Shown one piece after another: positions 34,836-47,030 of a DNA stretch of 64,000 bases. Below the pieces are notes generated by a model. It worked only from the letters and a program-made list of their open reading frames with translations. It did not search any database and was not told the origin of the DNA. Location of the stretch: positions 165,042 through 229,041 of the forward strand of contig JAVSML010001068.1 in the NCBI GenBank assembly GCA_038503035.1, written 5' to 3'. The translations under genes were made by a program, and so were the position numbers. Source of the stretch: Crocodylus rhombifer (Eukaryota; Chordata; Crocodylia; Crocodylidae). Numbering within the stretch: position 1 is the stretch's first letter; each line of letters begins with the position of its first letter.

Positions 34836-35722
34836 TGTGATAAAAGGTGCCTTAAGTGGGGGTTCCCCAAGTGACGCACTATCCATCCGGCGTGGGGCTC
34901 CCTCCCCTCAACTCTTCTGCCATGACTTAGTGTTATTATATAAAGGGAGGGTTCAGTGGAGATCTTCCTGGGGGGCCCCCCGTGGACAGCAGTACTCACA
35001 GTTCAGGTGCGATGTTCCACGGGGTTCCATCTCCCCTACACCCTGCCCACTCACCAACTGGATGGGCACCAACGGTGTGGTTTGGTCATGCTCAATCAAC
35101 CCCTGCTTGCCTAGAGGAGAAAGCGTGTCAGTGTGGGTTCTGTTGGAACTTGTCAGTCTGCCCCGACAAGTAGCCTTCCCGTTGTGGAGACTGGCAAGCT
35201 ACACATGAGTTGGCTGGCACCTACATCAGCGCCTCTGAGTAGGATGCTTCTAGTTTTGTGCCTATTCTCTTTTTTTGTCAAAAGAAATAGACCTCTGGGG
35301 AGGAAAGGGGTGTGGAGTTGCCTCCTTCCTCCCAGCCTCCTACAGGAAGCTCAAAAGCTTCCCCTGCTCTGCCTTCCAGCATTGAGCTGGCTACGCTAGT
35401 CCTGTCTGCTGCAGAGCCTCAGCATGTCTGATACACTCCATGCCAGTGTGCTCCCTCACTCTCTCTGCCCCTGGGTTCTGGTGGGGCTTTTAAATCTTCC
35501 CGCAGTGGCCGTTCCAGCTGCTACGATTGGCTTGGCTTTTCCTCGTCCAGGGAAGAGCTGATTAAACAACCAGCGTAAAGCCAGCTCATGCAGCTGCAGT
35601 TCCTGCTCTGGCTGCACCCCTGGAGATAAGTTTCCTCTGCAGGGGGGCTGTTTGTGGGGTTTGGGGCCTGCGGGGACTGCCCTCTCCCTTTCGGGAGCTT
35701 GTGGGGGCATCTCGCCACCACA
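34836..35722. mobile_element. Solo LTR with 5-bp target-site duplication
   Basis: The 887-bp block starts TGTGATAAAAGG and ends GCCACCACA, giving TG...CA ends (TGTG...CACA). GTTGG flanks both sides exactly (34831-34835 and 35723-35727). The sequence is CpG-richer than its surroundings. Orientation is ambiguous. On the minus strand, CCAAT and TTTAAAAG motifs (about 35485-35535) look like a U3 promoter. On the plus strand, TATATAAAGG (34938-34947) and ATTAAA (35560) could serve instead. No internal region is present. Confidence 0.72.
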
Positions 35723-35750
35723 GTTGGCAAGATACTAGGGCCAACATTTA

Positions 35751-36076
35751 GGGCATTTATGCACATACATTTGTCTGCTCCAACATGCCAGAGATTCAAC
35801 ACATCAGAGCAGACTTGAATAATCGATTCTGCAGCACATGCGAGCTGATGTGCCCAGTCTCACATTTCATTTATTTGTATAAACAGAAAAATGCATGAGA
35901 AAATGGCGGCAATGCCTTTTTGAACTAAAATACCTTTGATGTGTTTTAGTTCCAAAGTGCACTGCCACCACTTTCATTTCATGCACATTTTGCTGTTCAT
36001 ACAAATGTATGCACCATGGCCCCAGGTGCTTTTAAAAGTGCCCAGCAGTGCAGCACAAGCATATGTACAAATGCCC
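35751..36076. mobile_element. Fold-back MITE with TTA duplication (PIF/Harbinger-like)
   Basis: The ends are inverted: GGGCATTTATGCACATAC on the left, and GGGCATTTGTACATATGC when the right end is reversed. TTA lies directly outside both ends (35748-35750 and 36077-36079), the duplication typical of PIF/Harbinger. The centre folds back: TGCATGAGAAAATGGCGGCA...GAACTAAAA at about 35891-35930 pairs with TTTTAGTTCC...TTTCATGCA at about 35944-35985. There is no coding capacity. It sits only 23 bases from the LTR duplication at 35727. Confidence 0.8.
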
Positions 36077-36254
36077 TTAGAGTTTTAAAGGAAATGGGAA
36101 AAGTGATGGAGGAAATTTCAACAACGATATTTAAGATCTTATTAAAAGCAGGATAAGTATCTAGTACTCACAGGAGAATGTTTAACAGTGCACCCATATT
36201 TAAACATTTACTTTATAGGGCAGATCAGAAGAACTAGAGAAACATTGCAACAGT

Positions 36255-36345
36255 TTTAGAATGGATTTCTGACTCTACTGAGGACAACAGGAGCTTTACC
36301 ATTTACTTCAATGAGTATATAGAAATGCCCAGGATTTAGACTGAA
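36255..36345. repeat. Ancient dispersed repeat with TTACTTCAATG motif
   Basis: GGAGCTTTACCATTTACTTCAATGAG...CCCAGGATTTA is a weaker member of the group with the TCAATG core. Remaining sequence from 36080 to 37585 is AT-rich and unassigned. Confidence 0.35.
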
Positions 36346-37585
36346 GGGAGGCTGGAAAAACTGCCATCCCTCTTGCTAAAATCACTGGTTTGACTCATGA
36401 GGGAATGCAATGGAAAAGCTTTCTACTGTTATATATTTAGTCATTTGGTTGAGGGGTGAGAAAATCAAAACCTGACCAAATGTAATGGGAGGAAGAAACC
36501 AGTTTGATTAAAGCAAGTGGTCCAGATCTTCAACGTGTGTAAATTTTTGTAGCTGCACTAAAGAGGTATTAGGAGGTTTACTGACTTATTTCAGTTGAAG
36601 TGCTAGCCAACTGCATACATTTTCAAATGAAAAAATCCACCTAAAAGCTGACTATTCTGTATCAAACTTTTTGAGAAAATACTTTGAGCAGGTTTAAATA
36701 TATTGCAACTGGGATTGGATCAACTGGTTAACTCGAAAACAAGGGCTATACTAATGTCTTTGGAAAAGCTGGTCTGATGGAAAGCTTTTATGGCTATTAT
36801 TTTTGTATAAAAACAGTAAGTCTGTAGGCAGGCAGAGAGGCAGAAAGTTGGAAGAGTAAATAATTTTGTTTACCATCACACAGCTATAAATTTGATGTAA
36901 TGTACATCTAAGAACATCCAGAAGAGTCAATAGAAAGGATTCAGGAAGAATCCAACTGGAAAGCTTGAGATGAGAAAGCTGCTTATACAATTCAGAGTAG
37001 CAAAAGTAAAGTAATAAATCTGGGATCAAATAAAATATATACACACAAAGATCATAACCATAAAGCACATCATAGAGCAAGATAAGGATTACAGGATTAA
37101 AGCAACTGAAGTCAGAATCAGCACAATGCTTAAAAGCAGTAGCACAAGACAGACATAATTCTTGAAAATAAAAAGAGAAGCACTGAACACCAGTTGCAGG
37201 AATTTTTTCTGACACTGAACAAGAGCACTAATGAGGCCACCTATGAAATATCAAGTTGGTTTAAGGTTGTTTTATTATACTACAGATAAATATGACTTTA
37301 TGGGGAAGTGGAAGGTTCAGCAGATGCCAGCAAGAATGATTACAAGAATCCAGCTAATTTGCGCACAGGGAAAGTCACTTTGTGTTCCATGGACAAGATC
37401 AGACCAAGAGATGGTATAATAATAATTTTGAAGTACATTCTTAGAAGAAAACAAAGAACAGGTATTATGGGTCAGTCATGGTTCAAGGGGAAGCAGTACT
37501 CAGTCCTCTGTGGGCACTTCTTCCAAGGGACAGGCACATAAGAGAAGAGTGTCTAGATTCCCCACACTTTTGACTAGACCTCTCT

Positions 37586-37814
37586 GGGTGTGTCTACACA
37601 TGTACCTGACTGTGCATTTGCTAAAGCAAATACTAAATGACTGTGCAGTGCAGTAGCTGCCATTACTGCACAGTCCCAGAGATGCATGGGTTGTTTCCAA
37701 CCCTACTGCACAATAGCATCGGCATCATGGCTCATGCCCACTGATGCTGTAAAAATGAGCTATGTTGCCATTGCTTGTTACCACAGTGACATAGTGTCTT
37801 GTGTAGATGCTCCC
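37586..37814. mobile_element. TIR element of the GGGYGTGTCTACA family (MITE)
   Basis: The left end GGGTGTGTCTACACATGTACC is roughly inverted at the right end, which reversed reads GGGAGCATCTACACAAGACAC. TCT flanks both sides (37583-37585 and 37815-37817), a possible 3-bp duplication. The interior matches 23098-23322. The ends resemble those of the Harbinger copy at 42341, suggesting mobilisation by that transposase. Confidence 0.62.
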
Positions 37815-37817
37815 TCT

Positions 37818-38569
37818 GTGTCCCTATTGTATTACGTCTAACAGACCCGAAGTGTGTGGACCCTCTTCTAGAGGCTTTTTTGGGAACTTTGACCAGGTTT
37901 TAAACCATAGCTTCTACAGTTACAAAACAATTCTATGTATTTATCCCTAGGAATATCACACAATCAAACAGAGAGGCAAAAGAGTGAAAATGGCAAAAGC
38001 CTAAACGCATCTGGTGCCATCTAAACCTTTTTCTTCCTTGTCTGTTTAAGAAGAGCCCATTATTGTCTGCATACTACTGTTTCGGGAGTTTCTGGATGGT
38101 TTGATCAATGACTGCCCTTAAGCCAGCAGTACACTATCCAGGACACTCACAGATATTTAAATATTAAACAAAATTAAAACAATCCATGGTCTTTTCAAGA
38201 GTTTGTATAAAATATAAATACCTAGGAATTGAACTAAAGCCCAGGGTCTTAGAGATAGAAGATTAATTAAAAGCCTTTACAATGGAAATATAAGTAGGTT
38301 TTAAAAGAACTAGGTAGATGTAAAAGGATATACACCTAATAGAGCATAATGACTGACTTAAGAAGATATGTGTATTCACCCTAGTACTGTTCTCTTATCT
38401 TTGTATAGAATTCGTTTTTACTATTCACCTGCTGCCAATAATTCACATCAGTCATTTCAAAGCATTCCTTTTTCAGAAAAAAGATCAGTGCTGTTACACC
38501 AATACAGACCTTAAATGGTCTCATGCTCTATGGATAGCTTGCCACACACCCACTCCACCCCCACACTGC
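37818..38569. other. Unassigned AT-rich DNA
   Basis: No repeat or coding feature was recognised. Confidence 0.5.
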
Positions 38570-38700
38570 TCGCTTCTTTGGGGCAGGGGGCCCCTAAATT
38601 ATTTCTTGCAGGGGGCCCCAAAAAATTGTTAGCTAGCCCTGATCATTTAGATCAGGATGATCCTACCTGAGGTCCCTTCCAGCCTTATTTTATCATGGTT
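38570..38700. repeat. Fragments of two repeats: a GC-rich terminus and a CR1-like 3' end
   Basis: GGGGGCCCCAAAAAATTGTTAGCTAGCCCTG looks like a transposon terminus. It is followed by GATCCTACCTGAGGTCCCTTCCAGCC, a CR1 3'-UTR piece on the plus strand. Both are short, and the next 960 bases to 39663 are unassigned. Confidence 0.45.
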
Positions 38701-39663
38701 TTCCAACTAGAGTTCCTCAGTTGCCTTTAAAAGTTGTACAGTGATTATTACAACCCTTGCACAGCCACTATATACAATCCCTTCACACATTCTTATTCTG
38801 AGCTCACTGATCCCATAGGAATTACTCCTAACCTTTGTAAGTGGGAGGAGAATCAGACCCCTGATACAAAGGTATTGTGTCTTCAAATTAAAAAAAATCC
38901 CAAATAAATGTGTTTCTGATATAAAGAAAGTTCAAAACAATTTGTGAAGTTCTCCTTCTTTTGCTAACTAGCAGCTTTCCCAGTAGTTTAGTATCAATCT
39001 TATTAGTCCTTGGCAAGCTGACAAACTGTGAAATTCATCATTATTACCATGGTAAAACCATGAAATCCCTCATCTATCTCCTTGATGTACATAAGGCAGT
39101 CTTATAAGAATTAATTAATAGTAGAGTTGTGTTGAGCAATGTGAATTTCTGCCAAATTAGTTGCTGTAGGTATGGAAAGGTGATGCATGAATTCTCCCAT
39201 ATCTTTCACCTTTCACCCATTGAGTGCATGCCTTTAGGATTATTATTATTTTTTTATATAAATTTCTCTTTTTGCTTGATATGAGTAAGAAATATAGAGA
39301 AGTAGGGGCTATTTTTGATCAATTCTCATATGAAGTTCCTCATTAAAAGGGCAATACCACTGTTTAAAAAAAAATCCATCCCTTCCCAAATGATTTGATA
39401 TATGAAATACAATAACAAAATACCACTAATACATAAAAATGTACTGGTAATCTGATCATACTGCGAAGTGGTGTGGGAGTATCCAATATGGAAAAAAGAA
39501 GACAGTTTTAAAGAAGGCATTTGAGTCTAAGGATAGAATTCTTAGCTAAATAGATATAAAAATAACAAACCTATGGGAAAAAAATAAAGTTTCAGCTACT
39601 TTTTCCAAGGAGATCTGGACTTTCACCAGCATTATCACCTATACATGTTAAGTGCCATTGAAA

Positions 39664-39958
39664 AATAGGATCATAGGACTGGAAGGAACCTCAGGAGATC
39701 TCCCTGCCAAACGCAGGAAGGACCCTGATAAAACCACATCAGCCAAGTGTCTGCTTAACCTGCTTTTGAAGATTTTCAGGGATGGACAGCCCAATGCCTT
39801 ACCACGCGTATGTTCAGAAAGTTCTTCCTAATCTCCAACCTAAATTTACTTTGCTGCAATTTGAGGCCATTGATTCTAGTCCTGTCCCTCAAGGCCACAG
39901 GGGAAAAGCCCATCTTTATTCTCTCTGTAATCACCCTTAAGATATTTGAAGGCAGCTC
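39664..39958 (-). mobile_element. CR1 LINE 3' fragment, reverse orientation
   Basis: The plus strand starts GGATCATAGGACTGGAAGGAACCTCAGGAGATC, the reversed CR1 tail. It continues backwards through the C-terminal ORF2 region (CAGAAAGTTCTTCCTAATCTCCAACCTAAATTTACTTTGCTGCAATTTGAGGCC). It is decayed and 5'-truncated near 39958. Confidence 0.85.
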
Positions 39959-40124
39959 TATTCAGCAGTTATCAATTCCTGCCAGCCCATCAGCCTGCCA
40001 GCTCAGGACTGCTCTGACTCTGCTCAGCTTGCTGTGGAGGGGCTGGCTGAGGCAAGAGGATGCTCCAGTGTTGGGCTAGCTAGTAGGCAGCCCCCGCACT
40101 GAAGTACCCTCATGCCCCAGCCAG

Positions 40125-40310
40125 CCACATCAGCATCTACACGTGCAGTTCTGCAGAGTAAAATACTTCGCAGTAGGATAGCACTTGTATTTACAGCAGA
40201 GTTGATTGGTTTTCTGTGGCCTACTAGGGCCACACATGTAGACACAAGATATTTACTACAGAGCTAATTAGTCTACTTGCAGTAAACATCTCATGTAGAC
40301 ACGCCCCCAA
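40125..40310. mobile_element. Short TIR element with ...TGTAGACACGCCC end
   Basis: The right end reads ATGTAGACACGCCC, so reversed it begins GGGCGTGTCTACAT. On the left, CAGCATCTACACGTGCAG is a weaker inverted partner. The interior has CAGAGTAAAATACTT and its near-inverse TTTACTACAGAG. The boundaries are approximate. Confidence 0.45.
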
Positions 40311-41446
40311 AGTGCAGGGATTTGCACTTGTCCTTGTGCAAAGCAGGGTGAAGTGCTCTTCACTGACAGGCACACAAACTTTAGGAATCAGTTTAGTTCT
40401 TCTTGATTTTTATTTTGAGGCCTTTCAGGACTTTCTGTGCATGTTGAATTTCCCCTAGATTGTGCATGCATACAAATGCAGGCCACCAGTATAAAAAATG
40501 TGACCCATAATGTTTATTACACTTGTTGAAATAATTATAACAATGAATCAATCAACTGAGTATTAATTATATTAACATTGTACATATCACCAGTTTCCTT
40601 GGAAGATGATGTATTGTATGAGATTGTCAGTCTTTGTCAGCAAACATGTTAACTTAAGGTTGGGGGTGTTTTATAGTTTAATTTATTAGTGCTTGTAAAG
40701 TGCTTTATATTCCCAGGTGGAAGGCACTATATGGATGTAAAGTATTATTATTAAGACTACAAATTAAACCAGCTGTATGTGATGTTTATCCTGTAGAAAT
40801 AAAACCACCACCTGGCTCTTTCTCAGTATTAAAAACATCCTAGGAATAGAAATATTGTATAGTATGTGACAGATTCATTTTACAGCCTCTGAGTTTACTG
40901 TCTGGTGTCCTTTATTTCATTAAGCTGTGATTTAAAGGAAGATGATTAACACCTAGGAATCTCTGAAACTGTATTGCTGCACATTGTCAGACAGATTGTG
41001 CACTCTGCCAATAATGTCCTGTGAGGCAGCATTATGGCTACCAGGAATGATGGGAAAATTTCATCACAGAGATTTCTTGGACCAAAATGCATTAACATAA
41101 CTGCTCTTTTACAGGTATAGCTCAGGTCTGATGTAGAGCAAAAACACCTCAGAGCTGCTTTCAGTGCTTTCTTTTTCACCTTAATCAGGTCTTTCTTTTT
41201 TTCATGCCAGGCTTCCAGTTTTTCTGACTACCATTGCCCAATTCCTTTGCCTCAAAGGCCACCAGGGCTAAACATACTCCCCTCAGAAATCCTATTGGCT
41301 CCACTCTCCAAATCCCACTTGCTGGGCACATATACAAGTGACATTTTATTGCAAATGAGACTAATCTAATGAGTAGTAAAGCATCACTGTCTAAACATGT
41401 GTGGCCATTACTGAATAGTAGATGAGTCCATTTCCTAGAACCAGTG
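40311..41446. other. Unassigned DNA
   Basis: AT-rich; nothing recognised. Confidence 0.5.
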
Positions 41447-41884
41447 CATACAGGTCCTAGAACACAGCACATTAAACTGAAGCGCATGTGTAGGCACTGA
41501 CCGGGACAGTCAGCCTAGGCAGCAGGGAGGGCCACAGGTTAGCTCCAAGCTCCCTGGGGTTAGCAGGGAGCTGTCTCCAGCTCTCCACTTGCTCCCAATT
41601 GTATCTCCAAACTCCACACAGCTTGGAACTGCTCATGGGGAAGGTAGGAGCTGTCCCCAGCTCTCTCTTCTGCCCCCCAAAACCCAGACCTGACTCTTCC
41701 TTTGCCCTCTGCTTGCCTAGGGCTGCTCCAGTGCTTACTGGCAGCCTGAAGCTGGCACCCATGAGAACCTGGAGCTTCCCCTGGCTGCTGCTGGGGGGCA
41801 GAGCAGGGCAGAAGCAGATTTGTTCCTTATGCAGGTGCACTTTCAGACATGTGCCTGGATGCAGTTTAATGTGTAGATGTGCCT
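41447..41884. mobile_element. TIR element with ACATTAAACTG ends
   Basis: The left end CACATTAAACTGAAGCGCATGTGTAGGCAC is inverted at the right end, which reversed reads GGCACATCTACACATTAAACTGCATCCAGGCACATGTCTG. The GC-rich interior (CAGCTCTCCACTTGCTCCC) has no credible gene. The termini resemble the other GGGCACATCTACA-type elements. The following bases to 42340 hold nothing recognised. Confidence 0.5.
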
Positions 41885-42340
41885 ACTGATACCCAGTAGG
41901 CAGTTAGATTTACTGAGAGCAGTTGGAGTTACAGAAGGCAATGGTGCTTGTTCAGGTACTGTATAGTTTCCAGTTACCTGCTCTAGCATATCTCATGTAC
42001 ATTGTGTTTACTGGTTTTACAGAATGCAGTCCGTTGCTGCACACAGGTTTGAAGGCCAACACCTACCTAGTAGATATTTCAAACTGATACACATTTGACA
42101 GGGAGGTCAGAGAAAGAACTTAATCTACTTAACAGTTTAGGGTCAGTTTTTAAATGAGGATAAGGCCTATTATTATATTCAGAACAGGTTTACAGAAATG
42201 TAGGATGGAACCTAATACTGTTATATTTAAAATTTAGATTCCTTCTGTATTTTACTACATTCAGTTAGTCTCCTCATCTTCTGTATTTTACTGTGGTGAC
42301 AGAACATGAGAAGACTAACTGACTGTAATGGTACTGAAGT

Positions 42341-44411
42341 AGGTGCACCTATACAAGGCACTCTATTACACAGTAGCATAGTTTACTGCACAGTAAGCAC
42401 ACATGTCTACATGTGCACATGCTTACCACACAGTAAACTTTGCTACTCGCAAGTAAATTTGCTACCACAAATGCAAGTAGCAAATTTACTCACAGGTACT
42501 TACAGCATGGGAATGCAGACTTGTGCTCCCAGTCATCTCTGCCACAACGGGGCCCGCCTGAGCTCAGCCCCGGGGGCTCGCAGCTTCTCCTGCTCCAGGG
42601 CTGGATCACCTCTATGGCAGCTCCAGCCCCAGGCCCTTTAAGAGCCTGCAAGCATTTCGAGCCCTGGGGAACAACAGCCCTGAAGGGGTCTCTAAGCCTC
42701 TGCTGCTCCTGCATAGGCCATGGGCTACCTGTGTCAGCCTGCCTGTACCCTGATACCGCTGCCTGACACTGCATTGCCGCATGGCTGCCAGACCATGCCA
42801 TCTAGTCTTGCAGGCTGTTGCAGGCTCCTGCCAGGCCTGCCAGCACCCAGGCCCAGCTGCAGCCAGTATCACTTCATCACGCAACTCACAGTCCTGCACC
42901 ATGCCCAGGCCCGGCAGCACTGGGACAGCCATGGGGAAGCCTAAAATGCTGGTGCAGGAGCCACAACGGCTTCATCACCAGCACCATATGCTGCCACTCA
43001 GGGCCTCAGCTGATCACAGGAGGAGACTGGTGACCTCTTGGGACTGTGGGACGAGGTGAAAGTGCAGTGGGAATTTGCATGTGGCAGGCACTCCAATGCC
43101 CATGTCTACAAGGGGTTATCAGGCCAGATGTGGGAGTGCAGGCACAACCAGTCTAAGTGGCAGTGCCACATAAAGGGCAAGGCCTTGTGGGCAACGTGTA
43201 TCTCAAGAGTTGGCTGGGGAGTGCCTGCAAGTCTAGGTCCTTTATATGGCAGCTGGATGCCATCCTGAACCACATGGGCATCATGGGCATTACCCTCCCA
43301 GCTGATAGTCACATTGGTGAAGGCATTGTGGTGGTCCACGACGGCCTGGAGCACCATGGAGTGAAAGCTCCTCTGGCTATAGTAGGAGAGGTCATCGTGG
43401 GGTGGGCAGGTGACAGGGATGTGGGTCCCATCTGTGCCCTGGAATCCCAGGGCACAGAACCCCACTACTACCAGGGGGTCATGCACATGGAGTACAGTGT
43501 GCCTCAGCAGGTCCTGGAGGATGCTGCACACCTCGAGGATGGCCTACCCAGCAGTTGCCTTGCCCATACTAAAGAGGTGGCCCATGTAGCAGAGGCTGGG
43601 AAATGTAGTCAGCTGCAGCAGGGTGACAGCCAGCCAGGTGTTTGCAGGGAGAGACAACCACATGTTGGTGTCCTGCCACTCCAAGTGTGGATGGAGCGGC
43701 TTCAGGAGGGCCAGGGAGGTGGCCTGGCTCATCCTGAATGCCTTCAGCCACTATTCATCATGTTAGGTGTGCTGGACAATGTGCAGCAGGCCCAGAGGCA
43801 GTGGAGCTGGAGGCCCAGGAGGGCAAGGGTGGTCCTGGTGGTGCCATCCTGAAGCCCATTGCTGGTGTCCCTGCCAGGGTCTGGCCACTAGGAGAAGGTC
43901 TAGGTGGCAGGTGCAAGGCAGCAGCAGCCTTGGGACAGTGCGGTGGGGACAGGCAGGTGGTCGCCATATGTAGGGGAGCTAGCAGAGCCCAGACAGCCAT
44001 GGGCAAGCTGTGGGTTGGCCTGGTGAGCCAGCAGGACTAGCACGACAGCCAGCAGGGTCCTGGGGCATTAGGCATCACTGCCAGGGGCAAGGACTGGATC
44101 AACCATGTCACAGGGAGCTAGAGCCTGTAGTGCAAGAGCTGCCATGTGATTCCCCTGTGCTTTGCATGCTGCTTCTTGTCACAAGTGCAGCTGGCCAGGG
44201 AGCAGGGAGTGGCACTTTCTTTTAAAGATGGCCCTGGTGGTGTTGGGGGTCCACTGCAGTGTCCCAGAAAGTGGGAACAGGTTGCTGCTAGGAGCAGTGA
44301 ATCTTCTCCCATGTCTCTGCATGTATAGACACCTGCCCGGTAGTGTTTACTCACGAGTAGTTTAGTCACAAATAATCTGGTCCTGCATCAAATGTACATG
44401 AAGACATACCC
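42341..44411 (-). mobile_element. PIF/Harbinger transposon copy with transposase remnant
   Basis: Ends GGTGCACCTATACAAGG (left) and GGGTATGTCTTCATGTAC (right, reversed) frame 2.07 kb. Sub-terminal motifs such as CAAATTTACTCAC and TTTACTCACGAGTAGTTTAGTC are inverted. The same two ends bracket the nest at 24003-31750. A DDE transposase remnant lies on the minus strand inside. The usual 3-bp TWA duplication is not evident, so the exact borders are open by a few bases. Confidence 0.7.
43106..43750 (-). pseudogene. PIF/Harbinger DDE transposase, disrupted
   Basis: On the minus strand, the frame 43732-43544 ends at a TAG (43544-43546) and continues in the same phase to 43106. Recognisable in order are a conserved upstream segment (EWQDTNM, LAVTLLQLTTF, MGHLFSMGKATAG), then ILEVCSIL, the first catalytic aspartate in GTDGTHIPV (about 43430), YYSQRSFHSMVLQAVVD, and the second aspartate in WEGNAHDAHVV (about 43280). 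This spacing fits the DDE_Tnp_4 domain of PIF/Harbinger transposases, which excise and reinsert the element with Myb-like partner help. The third acid and the C-terminus are lost after about 43250. The single stop in 0.5 kb suggests moderate age. Confidence 0.82.
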
Positions 44412-47030
44412 AGTTTACAATCTTGTTAGTGAATGTCAATCTATTTTTGCTCTGCGTCATAGTTGGCCATAAATGTTTGTTCTGCTGTGAAGGACACCAC
44501 TTTTACAAATAAAAATTAACCAATTTTCCTACTGTAAGTACATTCTGGCTACCTGCCGAGATTTAGATTAGCATTTTTCCCCCATAGACTTTTCCAATAC
44601 TGGGATCTATTCTAAACCAAGCAAAACACAATCTATGTTCCTCTGAGTGATGGCAAATTAGCCATGAAATGCCAGAATGACTAATTTCTCACTACAGCCG
44701 TTCTAGCCACACTACAACAGCTAGTGATTTTTAAATATGCTATTGCTGTTATAAAAATGCAAGCCAGTCATTAACTGTCTGTAACAACATGTATGGAATA
44801 ATTGCTTGCTTAAATTTTTATTTTTATTTGACAGAGGTTATTAGATAGATTTTATACTTCTAAAATCAGAGTAAAAGTCTATGGAAGCTAAGCCTATATT
44901 AAAATGCAGTTTCATGATAAAATAAAATATACTTACATCAAAGGGCTCATTTTAAAATGAAGCTATTTATATGCTTTCATAATGTTCTTGGATATTTGCC
45001 TAAAAACCAGCTACCTGTTTTTTAAAATGTTTAAGGAGGAGGTTCCCCCCTCACAGCCTCTTCACTTTGTGCTGCTGCAATGAGATTATAATGCTAAATT
45101 TGTGAAATTGTAGTAAATGTCATACTAGGAGACAGCAGGCATCATGAATACAGAATTCCTAGTCCAATCTGAGGCCAAACAGAAGGTTCATGGCTCTTCT
45201 TTAATCACATAGCTTCAGCATTTAGGATAGGAGGAAAATCAAACATTTCTGCAGAAATTCATGAATATCAATGATAACTGTTTAAACAAATCCAGAGTAG
45301 AGGGGATTCTAAATTTAGCTTCATTGATTTCATTTTGCTAATCATATTTTAAGCCAACTACTGCTTGCTTTTCTAAGATATATGCCTCTAAGCAAACCCT
45401 CTTCCCCTTTTTCCAGTGTCCCCTGCTCCCTGTTTTTGTGACATTTCCACCCAATCACTGCAAAGACCATGCAGCAGACTTACAATAGGCCTCTTGCCCT
45501 GCCATTCAGCCTTTACCTTAAAATCACTGACATTCACATTCAGCAGGTCTGCACACCTGGAGTATGGCCTTGGAGACACAGATCTCATAAAACTCTCCAA
45601 GTCTCATGAGATCATTCTAGCCAATGCGAGTCTGCAGAACAACATTACTGCCTAGTAAAATGAAGTGCCTCTCAAATTAATTTTATTTTCACTGCTGTGT
45701 ATAAGCAGAAATACCGCTAATAAATCTACAGAGAGTCTGAAAACTATGAGTGGTAACATATGGATTAGCAATATAAACTATGTCAAAACTTTCTTGTTCC
45801 ACTGTCCCAAGCTCTTTGGGTGGAAGTTACCCCTTGCTTAGAGAGCCCACAAGGAGCATATGCATCACACGAGCCTTACTCTGAGGGCATAAGAAATACC
45901 TCTGAGCTGGGCTCTTACCATAAAACAGAATTTCAACCTCAGACAGTAAATGGCAGGAAACCAAAACTATTTTCTTTTCTAAGCTGAGTGCAAAAAAGAA
46001 GAAGAAAAATAATCCTGAATTCTTTTTTTAAAGAAAATATATGAGCATTAAAACTCCTTTGAAAGTCTCATCCTAAAGAAGTATTTCCATAAAGTCCACT
46101 GAAATATTGTTAACTTTATTTCATGAAACAACTAAGACTTTTCAACGGGGATGTATACATGTGATTAGGAATATCTGTGAGAGGGGAAGAAGGGTCTTTG
46201 TACTTAAATAAGTGAAAAAAACCTCGTCAGAAAAAAAACAGCGACAAAACTAGGGAGAGGAGATAAAAACCAGTACAGTTTGAAAGCAGATTCCCTTATT
46301 TAACTCACTTGGGAGAGCTCCTCAAGGAGCAGAGATCAGCTAAGCAACTGCCATTATTGTGGAAAGGTCTGGAGATACACAGCATGAGGGGACAAAGAAT
46401 GAAATATCAGCTTGTTTGACCTTGGTAACTATTGCAATTGATAAGATCAAATGCGAAAGCCTTGCACATAATAAAGAGTCTAAAAGAAAAGCCATGCCTG
46501 TTTATTTCAGAGTTTTTATCCTACTGTCCATGATACTGTAAGGAAAATCTGGTTGAAATCCTACCTCTAGGTTGAATTGTCACTTCCCAGGGAAAAACCT
46601 ACCAGAAAGGAGTACGGATTCTCACATCAATCCCTTCGCATCTTCATTCATGGATCAAAGGGATTGATGAACCCTTTTCTCCCACATGCAACAATATCCC
46701 TCTTGCTTAACTCCGGACACTCCTGCATACTGGGAGAATATTGGGAAGACATATCGATAAGTATGCAGACTATACATTTCTGTGGCTGTCTTGGTTTCTT
46801 GTGGGGGTGGAGGTATCAATCCAATCTTTTCCTAAGAATTTCTAAGATGAAGCTCGTTTCCTCTAATTCCTGCAAGTGGTCAATCCACTCCTGCTACAAA
46901 CTGCACAATCTTCACACCCTTCCCCAGTCTAGGACCTGGATTCAAGTGACACCTTCCATGGTGTCTAAAGGAAGGGTAGGAGGGGTGAATATTCTCCTAC
47001 CCTACAGAATAAGGAACTATCAGCAGACTC
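44412..47030. other. Unassigned AT-rich DNA
   Basis: No repeat boundary or coding domain was recognised in 2.6 kb. The long open frame that begins at 46577 runs into the next TIR element and is not credible. Confidence 0.45.

Noticed and set aside
34735..35208. 157-codon open frame on the plus strand
   Set aside because: It crosses the left boundary of a solo LTR defined by the GTTGG duplication, so it cannot be a native gene.
43157..43852. 231-codon plus-strand open frame
   Set aside because: It is antisense to the Harbinger transposase, whose motifs are on the minus strand.
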